From positions 57,933 through 121,932 of the forward strand of contig NZ_JAEMUW010000020.1 of the NCBI RefSeq assembly GCF_016598485.1: a stretch of DNA of 64,000 nt. Reading direction: 5' to 3'. A model generated the notes under the pieces. It was not told the DNA's origin and made no database searches. It saw nothing but the letters and a program-made list of their open reading frames with translations. Position numbers and translations under genes: made by a program. The stretch comes from Micromonospora coerulea. GTDB lineage: Bacteria; Actinomycetota; Actinomycetes; Mycobacteriales; Micromonosporaceae. Below are positions 1 through 7,614 of the stretch, piece after piece (position 1 is the first letter of the stretch; each line of letters starts with the position of its first letter).

Positions 1-1617
1 ATGGGTGAGCGCCTCCGCGTGCCGGCCCTCGTTGCGGGCGACCTCGCCGAGTACCTCGGTGGCGAGTTCCTCGGCGGGACGGTCGTCGAGCCGCACCGCC
101 TCCGTCAGGGCGGCCCGGGCGGCGGCCAGCGCGACCGATGCCGGCTCGGCGCGGGTCATGGTCAGCGCCTCGGCCGCGGTCAGCCGGGCTCGCAGATTGA
201 CGGAGACATTGGGCAGCGCGAGGGTTTCCCGGATGCGCCGGACCATGTCGGCGAGCCGTCCCATGGGCCACAGCGCGCGGGCGATCTCCAGCTGGATCCG
301 GGCCTTGCCGTCGACGTTGGGCGTCTCGGCCAGCACATGGTCGGCGGTGAAGATCGCCTCGGCCGGACGTTGAGCGCGCACCAGGGCTTCCACGGCCTCG
401 AGTCCGACCTCGCACCGTCCCCGATCGGCCGGGTCGAGCAGGCGTAGGGCCTTTTGAAGCAGGTCTCCTGCGGTCTCCGGGGAGCTCTGGGCAGCGGCCT
501 GTCGCAGCACCTCGACAGCCTCGTGGTCTCCTCGCTCGGCGCTGGCCTGTACATGCGGCGCCGCGGCGATGGGTCCGTGGCCGGACGTCAGCAGGTAATG
601 CCAGCAGCGTCGGTGCAGCGATCGCCGGTGTGAGGGCAGCAGGTCGGCGTAGACCGACTCGCGAACCAGGTCGTGCCGGAACGTGACGCGCGTCTCGGAC
701 TCGGCCATCAGCCCGGTGGCGACGACCTGATCGAGCCAGCCGGCGCGGAGCCGCTGGGTGGCCAGTCGCGGGGCATCCTCGACCGGCAGCGGCCGGCCGA
801 GGACCGCAGCGAGCTGCACGAGCTCGCTCACGTCGGCCGGCAGCGCGGCCATCCGGCGCCGGGTGCTGATGATCAGCCCGGTGGGCACGCTGCCTTCCAT
901 CCGGCCGTGTGCCTGCTCCTGAGCTAGCCCGTCGAGCAGTTGCACGGTCAGGAAGGGGTTGCCCCCCACGCCGCGTAGCAGCTCGTACGCCCGACCGGTG
1001 GGCAGCTCACCGAGGCGCGCGACGGCCATCCTCTCGATGTCACCCGGTGCCAGCGGACCGAGCTCCAGCCGGTGCACGTGGACGCCGTCCACGGCGGAAG
1101 AGGTCAGCTCATCGATCGCGGGCCCGTGTGCCTCGCGGCTGGTCAGCAGCCATACCACCGGGGAACCGGCGAGCCGCCCGGGCAGGATGCGCAGCGCGAA
1201 GCGGCTCAGCCGGTCCACCCACTGTGCGTCGTCGATCGCGATCAGCACCGGACCTCGTGTCGCCAGTTCCTCCAGCAGAGTCGCGATGCGGTCGACCAGC
1301 CACAGATGTTGGCCGTACAGATCCGCGAGCCCGTTGAATCCGTCACTGTCGAGCAGGGGACGGGAGCCGGAGCGGAGCGCCACCAATAGCGGAGCGCCTG
1401 GCGCGATCTGGTCCATCTCCTCGGCCTTGCCGAACCCCGCCGCGAATCCCTGCCGGGTGGCCTGCTCGGCGATCGCCTGCAGCATCGCCGTCTTACCGAT
1501 CCCGGCCTCGCCGGTGACCAAAATGATCGTGCCCTGCCCGGTGTGCGCCGCTGCCCGCAGCGCCGCAATGGCCCGGGACAGCTCGGCGCCCCGCCCCTCA
1601 AGCTCGATCCCCGCCAC
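1..1617 (-). CDS. LuxR-type STAND ATPase regulator, C-terminus outside window
   Basis: A continuous reading frame runs off the left edge, so the protein is at least 539 residues. The first start after an in-frame stop (1627-1629) is GTG at 1617, preceded by AAGG. A Walker A motif GEAGIGKT lies at residues 36-43 and a Walker B-like stretch (LIAIDDAQW) near residue 120, followed by the GNPF motif seen in LuxR-family (LAL/MalT-like) AAA ATPases. A C-terminal LuxR helix-turn-helix is expected but not visible here. It starts 21 bp after the stop of the HxlR gene, so the two are probably co-transcribed. A shortened relative lies on the other side of that gene at 2215. The inducer is unknown. Confidence 0.85.
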   Translation of the reverse strand, partial: MAGIELEGRGAELSRAIAALRAAAHTGQGTIILVTGEAGIGKTAMLQAIAEQATRQGFAAGFGKAEEMDQIAPGAPLLVALRSGSRPLLDSDGFNGLADLYGQHLWLVDRIATLLEELATRGPVLIAIDDAQWVDRLSRFALRILPGRLAGSPVVWLLTSREAHGPAIDELTSSAVDGVHVHRLELGPLAPGDIERMAVARLGELPTGRAYELLRGVGGNPFLTVQLLDGLAQEQAHGRMEGSVPTGLIISTRRRMAALPADVSELVQLAAVLGRPLPVEDAPRLATQRLRAGWLDQVVATGLMAESETRVTFRHDLVRESVYADLLPSHRRSLHRRCWHYLLTSGHGPIAAAPHVQASAERGDHEAVEVLRQAAAQSSPETAGDLLQKALRLLDPADRGRCEVGLEAVEALVRAQRPAEAIFTADHVLAETPNVDGKARIQLEIARALWPMGRLADMVRRIRETLALPNVSVNLRARLTAAEALTMTRAEPASVALAAARAALTEAVRLDDRPAEELATEVLGEVARNEGRHAEALTH

Positions 1618-1638
1618 GCGCTGACCTTATCAGTCTTG

Positions 1639-2076
1639 TTACGAGACCGACTCCGTGAAGCGGCCGTCCGTGGGCTCGACCTCACCACACTCCACGCAGG
1701 TCAGGACCGCGCGCACCGCGTGCTGCGCCGCGCCGTGTACGGCGACCTGCTCCGGCTCGCCGGGCATCCACTTGTCGCCCCACTGCATCAGCGCCACCAG
1801 CACCGGCAGCAGCTCCTGGCCGCGCTCGGTGAGGTGATACTCGAAGCGGGCCGGGCGGTCCTGATACCGCTCCTGACGAACCACCTCACCGTCGATCAAC
1901 ACACCGAGCCGCTCGGTCAGGATGCTGCGGCTGATCCCGGTCCGGTCGAGGATCCGCTCGAAGCGGCGATGGCCGTGGAAGATCTCGCGCAGGATCACCG
2001 GCGTCCACCATTCGCCGACGACGTCGAGGGACCGGGCGATCGAGCAGGGCAGATGGCCGACGGACGAGCGCTTCAT
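1639..2076 (-). CDS. HxlR-family winged-helix regulator
   Basis: 145 residues. The fold is typical of HxlR/DUF24: a helix-turn-helix around residues 25-60 (WTPVILREIF, SRSILTERL), a wing with RFEYHLTERG, then the MQWGDKWM helix. The C-terminal extension has a CVECG pair that may bind metal or react with thiols. The gene is upstream of the STAND ATPase (probable operon) and divergent from a truncated ATPase paralogue. The start ATG lies 6 bases after a TAATGT box, so the transcript may be leaderless and no Shine-Dalgarno is evident. The regulated targets are inferred to be its neighbours. Confidence 0.85.
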   Translation of the reverse strand: MKRSSVGHLPCSIARSLDVVGEWWTPVILREIFHGHRRFERILDRTGISRSILTERLGVLIDGEVVRQERYQDRPARFEYHLTERGQELLPVLVALMQWGDKWMPGEPEQVAVHGAAQHAVRAVLTCVECGEVEPTDGRFTESVS

Positions 2077-2082
2077 GGCTGC

Positions 2083-2088
2083 ACATTA
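2083..2088 (-). promoter_or_regulatory. Probable -10 box of a leaderless HxlR transcript
   Basis: On the minus strand TAATGT is followed by GCAGCC and then the ATG of the HxlR gene. The 6-base gap places the expected transcription start at or next to the start codon. No ribosome-binding site is seen. Confidence 0.5.
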
Positions 2089-2214
2089 CTCCAGCTCACG
2101 ACGCGAACGGATGAAGCCGTGGAGGCGGCCACCGGCCAGCGATCGCCGCGGTCGCGCCACCGGCTGATCCGTTGAGGTGATTCCCGGCAAAGCGGGCCCT
2201 GATCTGCTGGGAGC

Positions 2215-3066
2215 ATGTTTCCAGGACGTAACGAGGTGCCCAACTTTTTCGGACGTGGCGAGGAACTCGGCGCCGCTCGGGCAATTCTGCGCCGGACTCG
2301 AGCCACAGGGACCGGCGCGGTCATCGCGGTCACGGGTGAGGCGGGCATTGGCAAGACCGCGCTCATCACGGAGCTCCGGCAGTGGGCGGCCGGCGACGGC
2401 TTCGCCACCGGGCACGAGGCAGCCCAGGAATCCGGCAACATCGCGCCGCTCGCGCCCCTGCTCACCGCTCTACGCTCGGGGCCGGCGCCGGTGCTGTCAC
2501 AGGCCGACTTCGGCGCGCTCGCGGCACACGCCGCTCTGCCGATCTGGCTCGTCGACCGGCTCACCGACCAGTTGCGGGCACGGGCCACCGTGACCCCGAT
2601 CCTCATCTGCGTCGAAGACCTCCAGTGGGCCGACGCGGTCACCCGGTACGCCCTTCGCGTCCTGCCCGCTCAGCTCGTCAGCTCGCCCATCGCCTGGCTG
2701 CTCTCCAGCCGGCTGCCCATTGACGCGCTCGCGGACGACGTCGCGGTGCACGCGATCCCCCTCGGCCCGTTGCCGCTCTCCGTGGCCGGGGCGGGTGGAA
2801 ATCCTCTGCTCGCTGTCGCGCTGGCGCAGGGACGGCTGACCGAAGCGGTGCGACACATGCTGAGCGCGCTGCCGCCGGCCGCCATGAAGCTGCTCAGCAC
2901 GGCCGCGGCGCTCGGGCCCTCGTCCACCGTCGACTCGCTCGGCGCGCCACCGGACCGTCACGCGCTCGCCCGGCTCGTACGCGAAGGGTTCCTCGCCGAC
3001 GACGGGGAACGTCTGCACTTCCGTCACGAGCTGCTCAGGCAGGTCCTGCTCATCTGGATGGATTAG
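2215..3066 (+). CDS. Truncated LuxR-type STAND ATPase, probably a gene remnant
   Basis: 283 residues. N-terminal Walker A GEAGIGKT at 41-48 and Walker B ICVEDLQWAD near 131-140 match the ATPase at 1-1617 closely. Compared with that paralogue, about 25 residues are missing between LGPLPL and AGGNPLL. The protein ends soon after the HFRHELLRQVLL segment, before the tetratricopeptide-like and LuxR DNA-binding regions of the family, whose members are usually 850-1000 residues. It could be a decaying copy or a short NTPase with its own role. It is divergent from the HxlR gene. Product identity is secure at domain level; function is uncertain. Confidence 0.65.
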   Translation: MFPGRNEVPNFFGRGEELGAARAILRRTRATGTGAVIAVTGEAGIGKTALITELRQWAAGDGFATGHEAAQESGNIAPLAPLLTALRSGPAPVLSQADFGALAAHAALPIWLVDRLTDQLRARATVTPILICVEDLQWADAVTRYALRVLPAQLVSSPIAWLLSSRLPIDALADDVAVHAIPLGPLPLSVAGAGGNPLLAVALAQGRLTEAVRHMLSALPPAAMKLLSTAAALGPSSTVDSLGAPPDRHALARLVREGFLADDGERLHFRHELLRQVLLIWMD

Positions 3067-3181
3067 CCTCCGACGCGGTCTTCCGGCCCGGCCGCAGGCA
3101 CGCCCTGATCCGGTCAGGTGATCCGCCCGCGCGCCCGTCGCGGTTTGCTGAAACGGCACACCGCTACGGGAGGAAACCGAC

Positions 3182-4000
3182 ATGCCGACCATTACCACCG
3201 CCGACGGCGCCGAGATTTTCTACAAGGACTGGGGCGGCGGGCAACCGGTGGTCTTCAGCCACGGCTGGCCGTTGAACGCCGATATCTGGGACAACCAGCT
3301 CCAGGTCGTGGCCGACCACGGCTACCGGGGTATCGCGCACGACCGTCGCGGGCACGGCCGCTCCAGTCAGACGTGGGCCGGCAACGACATGGACACGTAC
3401 GCCGACGACCTCGCCGCGCTCATCGACACCCTCGACCTGCACAACGTCGTGCTGGTCGGACACTCAACCGGCGGCGGCGAGGTCGCCCGCTACCTCGGCC
3501 GGCACGGCACCTCCCGCGTCGCCAAGGTGGTGCTGCGCGGCGCGGTCGTCCCGCACCTGCTGGGCACGGCCGAGGACCCGGGCGGCGCTCCGATGGCGGT
3601 CTTCGACCAGCTGCGGGCCGGGCTCGGCGATCGCTCGGAGTTCTACCGCGGTCTAGCCGAGCCGTTCTACGGCAACAACCGGCCCGGCGCGGAGGTCTCG
3701 CAGGGTGTACGCGACGCGTTCTGGCTGATCAGCATGACAGTCGGGCTCAAAGCCGCGTACGACTGCATCGCCGCGTTCTCCGAGACCGACATGACCAGGG
3801 ACCTGCGCGGCATCGACGTGCCGGTGTTGCTCTCGCACGGCGACGACGACCAGATCGTGCCGATCCAGGCCTCGTCGGAGCGCTCGATCAAGCTGCTGCC
3901 TAACGCCACCCTGCACGTTCACCCAGGTGCCCCGCACGGCCTGGTGGGCCGTTTCGAGCAGGATTTCAACCAGGAGCTCCTCGACTTCATCAAGAGCTGA
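3182..4000 (+). CDS. Alpha/beta hydrolase, non-heme chloroperoxidase type
   Basis: 272 residues, the normal family length. The oxyanion region SHGWPLNADIW is at 26-36, the nucleophile elbow GHSTGG at 93-98 gives Ser95, the acid is in HGDDDQ at 219-224, and the catalytic His is in PHG (252). This set is characteristic of the cofactor-free haloperoxidase/arylesterase group; in vivo the enzyme is more likely an esterase or perhydrolase. A strong GGAGGAA ribosome-binding site precedes the ATG. No signal peptide, so cytoplasmic. It is followed by a strong hairpin terminator shared with the convergent metallo-beta-lactamase gene. Confidence 0.88.
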   Translation: MPTITTADGAEIFYKDWGGGQPVVFSHGWPLNADIWDNQLQVVADHGYRGIAHDRRGHGRSSQTWAGNDMDTYADDLAALIDTLDLHNVVLVGHSTGGGEVARYLGRHGTSRVAKVVLRGAVVPHLLGTAEDPGGAPMAVFDQLRAGLGDRSEFYRGLAEPFYGNNRPGAEVSQGVRDAFWLISMTVGLKAAYDCIAAFSETDMTRDLRGIDVPVLLSHGDDDQIVPIQASSERSIKLLPNATLHVHPGAPHGLVGRFEQDFNQELLDFIKS

Positions 4001-4007
4001 GATCGGC

Positions 4008-4033
4008 CGGCCGGCGCCGAGCGGCGCCGGCCG
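4008..4033. terminator. Bidirectional hairpin terminator
   Basis: A perfect 11-bp inverted repeat (CGGCCGGCGCC, loop GAGC) lies between the stop of the hydrolase gene and the stop of the convergent metallo-beta-lactamase gene. There is no U tract, as is common for actinobacterial terminators. Confidence 0.6.
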
Positions 4034-4065
4034 CCATCGCGGCCTTGACTCGCCGACGTGCGCGC

Positions 4066-5118
4066 TCATGCGGTGAGCCGGTAGGTCGAGCCGCTGCTGC
4101 TCGGGACCCACGCGTTGGGCAGTGCCGCGGCCAGCGCCAGCTGGGCCCGCCAGCCGGTGCAGTGCCCAGGGACGAGAAGACGAGGGCCCGCCTCGCGGAG
4201 CGCCTCGACCGTACGCCCGATGATCGGCTCGAAGGCCCTGCCGCCGAGGTGGAGCCCACCGACGAGGGCGTGCAGACGCGGCGTGCCGGTAAGGCGCTGG
4301 GCGTGGCGGACGATGTTGACGGCCCCGGCGTGGCCGCACCCGGTGAGGACGACCAGGCCCCGGGCCCGCAGGTTGACCACGAGCGCCTGGTCATCGACGA
4401 CCAGCGGGTCGGGCTCCCAGGCGGAGCCGTTCCACGCCTGGTGGGCGGGCGGCATGCCGTGCTCGAAGTCGGTGGTGCGGTCGACCTCGCCGGTGATCAG
4501 GACGCTGCCGTCGACGAGCAGCGACGGCTCGCGCCGTTCGATCACCTCGAATCCTTCGCCGGCCAGGGAGCGCTTGCTCAGCGTGGGCAGCTCCTGGGCG
4601 GGGGCGCCGGGCAGGGCGAGCTGCCGGCGGGCCCAGACCCGTGGGTGGAGCACCATCGGCAGTGCCCGGGTGCCGCGTCTGGCGGCCAGGCCCGCGAGGC
4701 CGCCGGCGTGGTCGAAGTGGCCGTGGCTGAGGACGACGGCCTGGATCCGAGTGAGGTCGACGCCGAGGCGTTCGGCGTTGACGACCATCGCGTCGGGCGA
4801 CAAGCCCGTGTCGAACAGCAACGTCGTCGTGCTGTTCGATCGCCGGACGGTGACGAGCGCGGCGAAGCCGTGTTCGGCACGTAGCCCGACGGTCGTCGAC
4901 CCCGTCTCGAACTGGGGCGCGCTCGCGACGCCGGCCTTGAATGGAGCGCGGACGGCCCGGTCGTCGCTCTCGAGCAACGCGTCGTAGACGTTGTCGACCA
5001 GCGTGGTGATGCTGACCTCGTCGACCGGTGCGAGCGGGATCGGGTCCACGGCCGGCCCGTCGGCCGGCCGTGGACCCGCTGCGGCGACGGGCCCATGGTC
5101 GTCGCCGCTGTCACACAT
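4066..5118 (-). CDS. Metallo-beta-lactamase fold hydrolase, COG1237 (dihydropterin phosphate synthase-like) type
   Basis: 350 residues. The metal motif HGHFDH is at 132-137 (H132, H134, D136, H137), with a downstream GCGHAG and a GGLHLGG segment. These are typical of the COG1237 group named for a 7,8-dihydropterin ribofuranosyl-aminobenzene phosphate synthase in methanogens. The real substrate in actinobacteria is unknown. The start ATG overlaps the last codons of the carbonic anhydrase gene by 8 bp, suggesting translational coupling. The N-terminal 35 residues are Pro/Ala rich and may not belong to the fold. No signal peptide is evident. Confidence 0.8.
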   Translation of the reverse strand: MCDSGDDHGPVAAAGPRPADGPAVDPIPLAPVDEVSITTLVDNVYDALLESDDRAVRAPFKAGVASAPQFETGSTTVGLRAEHGFAALVTVRRSNSTTTLLFDTGLSPDAMVVNAERLGVDLTRIQAVVLSHGHFDHAGGLAGLAARRGTRALPMVLHPRVWARRQLALPGAPAQELPTLSKRSLAGEGFEVIERREPSLLVDGSVLITGEVDRTTDFEHGMPPAHQAWNGSAWEPDPLVVDDQALVVNLRARGLVVLTGCGHAGAVNIVRHAQRLTGTPRLHALVGGLHLGGRAFEPIIGRTVEALREAGPRLLVPGHCTGWRAQLALAAALPNAWVPSSSGSTYRLTA

Positions 5119-5635
5119 CGGTGGCGACGACCTTGACGAGCCCGGTTTCGACGTCGTAGACGAGGCCGGAGACCTGCCACCCGTGTGCCGGCGATCCCGG
5201 GGCCGCGAGCAGGGCCGTATCGACCTTGACCGAGGCGTGCGGATCGCTGACCTCTTTGTCCGGCAGCAGGTCGGCGGGGATCTCGAAGTACTCGGCGAGC
5301 AGGTCGGGAAAGGCCGCGAGGTCGGTCATGCCGCAGTCGGTGTGGTGCAGTACGACGAGGTTCCAGTCGCTGCCCGGGCCGCCGCCGTTAGCCTTGCCGA
5401 CCCGGCCGAGCATCGCCATGGTCTTGAAGACCGCGGGTGTGACCCGGCCGCCGACGTTGCGTATGATCGCCGCCTCCCCGAGCTCCATCCCCAGGACGAC
5501 GCCGGGATCCACCCTCGGGTCGACGCACCCGATGATCATCGTGCGGCGCGAGGGATTGATTCGCAGCCCGGGAATAAACCGATGGGCGGCGAAGTCGGCG
5601 TTGCGCCGGGTCAAGTCCTCGATGACGGTCATCAT
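5111..5635 (-). CDS. Beta-class carbonic anhydrase-like protein
   Basis: 174 residues. The beta-class zinc ligands are present: Cys37 in CVDPR with Asp39 and Arg41 as the Asp-Arg dyad, and His98 and Cys101 in HHTDCG. The enzyme should interconvert CO2 and bicarbonate in the cytoplasm. It is shorter than plant-type beta enzymes but of normal length for the small actinobacterial group. It is the upstream gene of a pair with the metallo-beta-lactamase, and the permease gene stops only 13 bp before its start, so all three could share a transcript. Confidence 0.85.
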   Translation of the reverse strand: MMTVIEDLTRRNADFAAHRFIPGLRINPSRRTMIIGCVDPRVDPGVVLGMELGEAAIIRNVGGRVTPAVFKTMAMLGRVGKANGGGPGSDWNLVVLHHTDCGMTDLAAFPDLLAEYFEIPADLLPDKEVSDPHASVKVDTALLAAPGSPAHGWQVSGLVYDVETGLVKVVATDV

Positions 5636-5648
5636 GCCTCCTGGGTTG

Positions 5649-6665
5649 TCAGTTCGGGCCGGACGAGCTTCGGATCGAGGTGCCCGTGGCGGGCCGCCGG
5701 TCGGTCAGTCGCTGCCGGAGCAGCACCAGGCCGAGCCCGGCGAGGAACCAGATGGCGAGAACGACCAGGGACCATGCGGCGTGGGAGCCGTCGAAGTAGC
5801 CGTATTCGTTCACTGCTCGCACGGCCGCGCCGGGCGGGAGGATCGCGGAGACCGCCTGCGCCCACCGGGGAAGCAGGTCGTATCCGATGGTCGCCCCGCT
5901 GGTCGCGTTGCCGACGGTGGTGAGGACCAGGACGGCCAGGCCGATGCCGGCCGGTCCGAGCCACGCACCCAAGGCTTTGGTGCTGAAGGCACTGGCGGCC
6001 GACAGGAGAGTAAGTGAGAGTGCCAGCAGCGGGAGCGGGGCCGTCAGCGAGCCGTAGATGGGACCGGCGATGACGGCCGCACCGAGACCGATCGCGACCG
6101 CAAACCCGGCCATAGCGTACAACCGGTGACGAAGGCGCACCTTCGCGACGGCACCGGTGAGGCCCTGCGCGAGTACGAACGAGGAGAGGGTGACGCCGAA
6201 GACGACGTAGAAGGCCGACAGGCCACGGCTGTCGTAGTCCGCCAGGGGCACGATGTCGGTTTCCTGCACGGTGAGTCCGGCGTGGGCGGCCAGGCCGGAG
6301 ACGAGCTGCCGGGCGGCGCCGCTCTCACTGAAGCCGCTGGCCCCGGCGTACTCGAAACGTAGTGTCGTCGGCGAGGTGGCGCCGAGAACGCCGATGGCGT
6401 CCCCGTCACGCGCCATGGCGGCGCCGTCCTGGAGGCTCGCGACCTCGGTTACCTCGACGGAATCTCCCAGGCCGGACTGAGCCGCGGTCGCGAGCTGGGA
6501 TCCGACCACCGCGATGGGCAAGTGTCGTGGAGTGGGATCCCGCTGGAGCCCGACGTAGACAGCGATGAACGCGCTGCCAATGATCAATCCGGTGATGACC
6601 AGGGCCAGCCAGGCCGCGTGCTCGGTGGTTCGGGGCCTGGTAGGGCTTGGATCGGGTGACGACAT
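5649..6665 (-). CDS. Multi-pass membrane protein, DUF3533/ABC-2-like permease
   Basis: 338 residues from ATG 6665, chosen because GAGGAAG lies 6 bases upstream; an in-frame start at 7019 would run through the divergent regulator. One N-terminal membrane helix (LALVITGLIIGSAFIAVYVG) is followed by a large extracytoplasmic domain to about residue 140, then five or six hydrophobic helices. This is the topology of YhgE/Pip- and SNG1-like permeases linked to toxin or drug export. It is divergent from an HxlR gene, and two copies of a palindrome between and inside them probably control it. The substrate is unknown. Confidence 0.75.
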   Translation of the reverse strand: MSSPDPSPTRPRTTEHAAWLALVITGLIIGSAFIAVYVGLQRDPTPRHLPIAVVGSQLATAAQSGLGDSVEVTEVASLQDGAAMARDGDAIGVLGATSPTTLRFEYAGASGFSESGAARQLVSGLAAHAGLTVQETDIVPLADYDSRGLSAFYVVFGVTLSSFVLAQGLTGAVAKVRLRHRLYAMAGFAVAIGLGAAVIAGPIYGSLTAPLPLLALSLTLLSAASAFSTKALGAWLGPAGIGLAVLVLTTVGNATSGATIGYDLLPRWAQAVSAILPPGAAVRAVNEYGYFDGSHAAWSLVVLAIWFLAGLGLVLLRQRLTDRRPATGTSIRSSSGPN

Positions 6666-6680
6666 GAGTACTTCCTCGAC

Positions 6681-6740
6681 TAGAGTGGTTTGAATGTCCA
6701 ACCAAAAGAAGGCTACCGCGTCTGGTTTGAAAATCAAACC
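6681..6740 (+). promoter_or_regulatory. Divergent promoter with duplicated HxlR operator
   Basis: Two 17-bp palindromes, GGTTTGA-ATG-TCCAACC (6687-6703) and GGTTTGA-AAA-TCAAACC (6724-6740), are spaced 37 bp apart. The first contains the start codon of the HxlR gene; the second lies inside its coding sequence. On the plus strand TAGAGT (6681-6686) sits 7 bases before the ATG. On the minus strand TTGATT (6732-6737), 16 bases and TAGCCT (6710-6715) form a possible promoter for the permease, overlapping the second operator. Protein binding is inferred. Confidence 0.65.
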
Positions 6741-7170
6741 GCCTCGGGATGCGCTGTCCGTCGCCCTCGACGCGGTCGACGACCGGTGGTCGCTGCACAT
6801 CGTGCGAGCGCTGGCGTTTGGTGCCTCGCGGTACACCGAGATCCTCAGAGCCGTCGGGGCGCCGAGAGACATCCTTTCCTCGCGGCTACGCCAGCTCACC
6901 GAATCCGGGATCCTGCGTCCCCGATCGGCGCAGGACGGCGCGACCGCGGGGTACGAGCTCACCCAGAAGGGCAAGGACCTCGGGCAGGTCATCCTCGTGC
7001 TCAAACGATGGGGCGACACCTACCGCGAGGACGACGTGCCGCCGGTCGATTTCATCCACGACGTCTGCGGCCAGGTGTTCGTCGCCGAGGTGCTCTGCCA
7101 GGCGTGCGGCAGGCCCATCCGGTCAGGGGAGTTCTCCCTCGCCCACGAACTCGGCGACTGCCCCGCCTGA
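6694..7170 (+). CDS. HxlR-family regulator, probably autoregulated
   Basis: 158 residues. HxlR core: DRWSLHIVRAL, SSRLRQLTESGIL and YELTQKG, then LKRWGDTY. The C-terminal tail carries a CQACG pair like the regulator at 1639. The start codon lies inside a palindromic site and 7 bases after a TAGAGT box, so the mRNA is probably leaderless and directly repressed by its own product. Its divergent neighbour, the permease at 5649, is the likely main target, as in many HxlR-transporter pairs. Its last codons form one arm of a hairpin shared with the convergent gene. Confidence 0.85.
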   Translation: MSNQKKATASGLKIKPPRDALSVALDAVDDRWSLHIVRALAFGASRYTEILRAVGAPRDILSSRLRQLTESGILRPRSAQDGATAGYELTQKGKDLGQVILVLKRWGDTYREDDVPPVDFIHDVCGQVFVAEVLCQACGRPIRSGEFSLAHELGDCPA

Positions 7171-7186
7171 GTCACGGTCAGGCGGG
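7162..7186. terminator. Bidirectional terminator built from two stop codons
   Basis: The perfect 9-bp inverted repeat CCCGCCTGA / TCAGGCGGG (loop 7171-7177) contains the TGA of the HxlR gene in one arm and the TGA of the convergent VOC gene in the other. Confidence 0.6.
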
Positions 7187-7597
7187 TCCGGCCGGCATCA
7201 TGTTCACCAGCCAGGCAATGCCGTACTTGTCGACGCATCGGCCGAAGAGCGCACCCCATGGCGACCTGGCGAACGGCGTCGTCACGGTGCCGCCTGCGGA
7301 GAGCCGCTCCCAGTAGCCGGTGACCTCTGCCTCGTCGTCCCCGCCCAAGGCGACCGAGAAGGCGCCTGCGGCAGCGCCCTCCGGAGGCGTGGTCGTGTCC
7401 GCGGCGAACAGCACTGTTCCGGTCGCCCCCTTGAGCATCGAGTGGGCGACCAGGTCGTTCTGTGAGGCATCCTCCGCCGACCGCATGTCCGCGAACGTCG
7501 CGATCTCCAAATCACCCCCGAAGACCGACTGATAGAACGTCATCGCCTCGCGGGCATCGCCGTTGAAGCTCAGGTACGGGCTGATACGAGTGGGCAT
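7178..7597 (-). CDS. VOC-superfamily protein, PhnB/glyoxalase type
   Basis: 139 residues from ATG 7597, preceded by GAAAGG; a longer frame to 7660 lacks a site. The start PYLSFNGDAREAMTFYQSVF is the hallmark of PhnB/YjdN-like VOC proteins, and the end has FGRCVDKYGIAWLVN. Two beta-alpha-beta-beta-beta modules are expected. Family members are often co-located with small-molecule modification genes, but the reaction is not predictable. It is followed 17 bp upstream on the same strand by an epoxide hydrolase-like gene, so a two-gene operon is likely. Confidence 0.82.
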   Translation of the reverse strand: MPTRISPYLSFNGDAREAMTFYQSVFGGDLEIATFADMRSAEDASQNDLVAHSMLKGATGTVLFAADTTTPPEGAAAGAFSVALGGDDEAEVTGYWERLSAGGTVTTPFARSPWGALFGRCVDKYGIAWLVNMMPAGPA

Positions 7598-7614
7598 CTC
7601 GAACCTTTCCAGTG

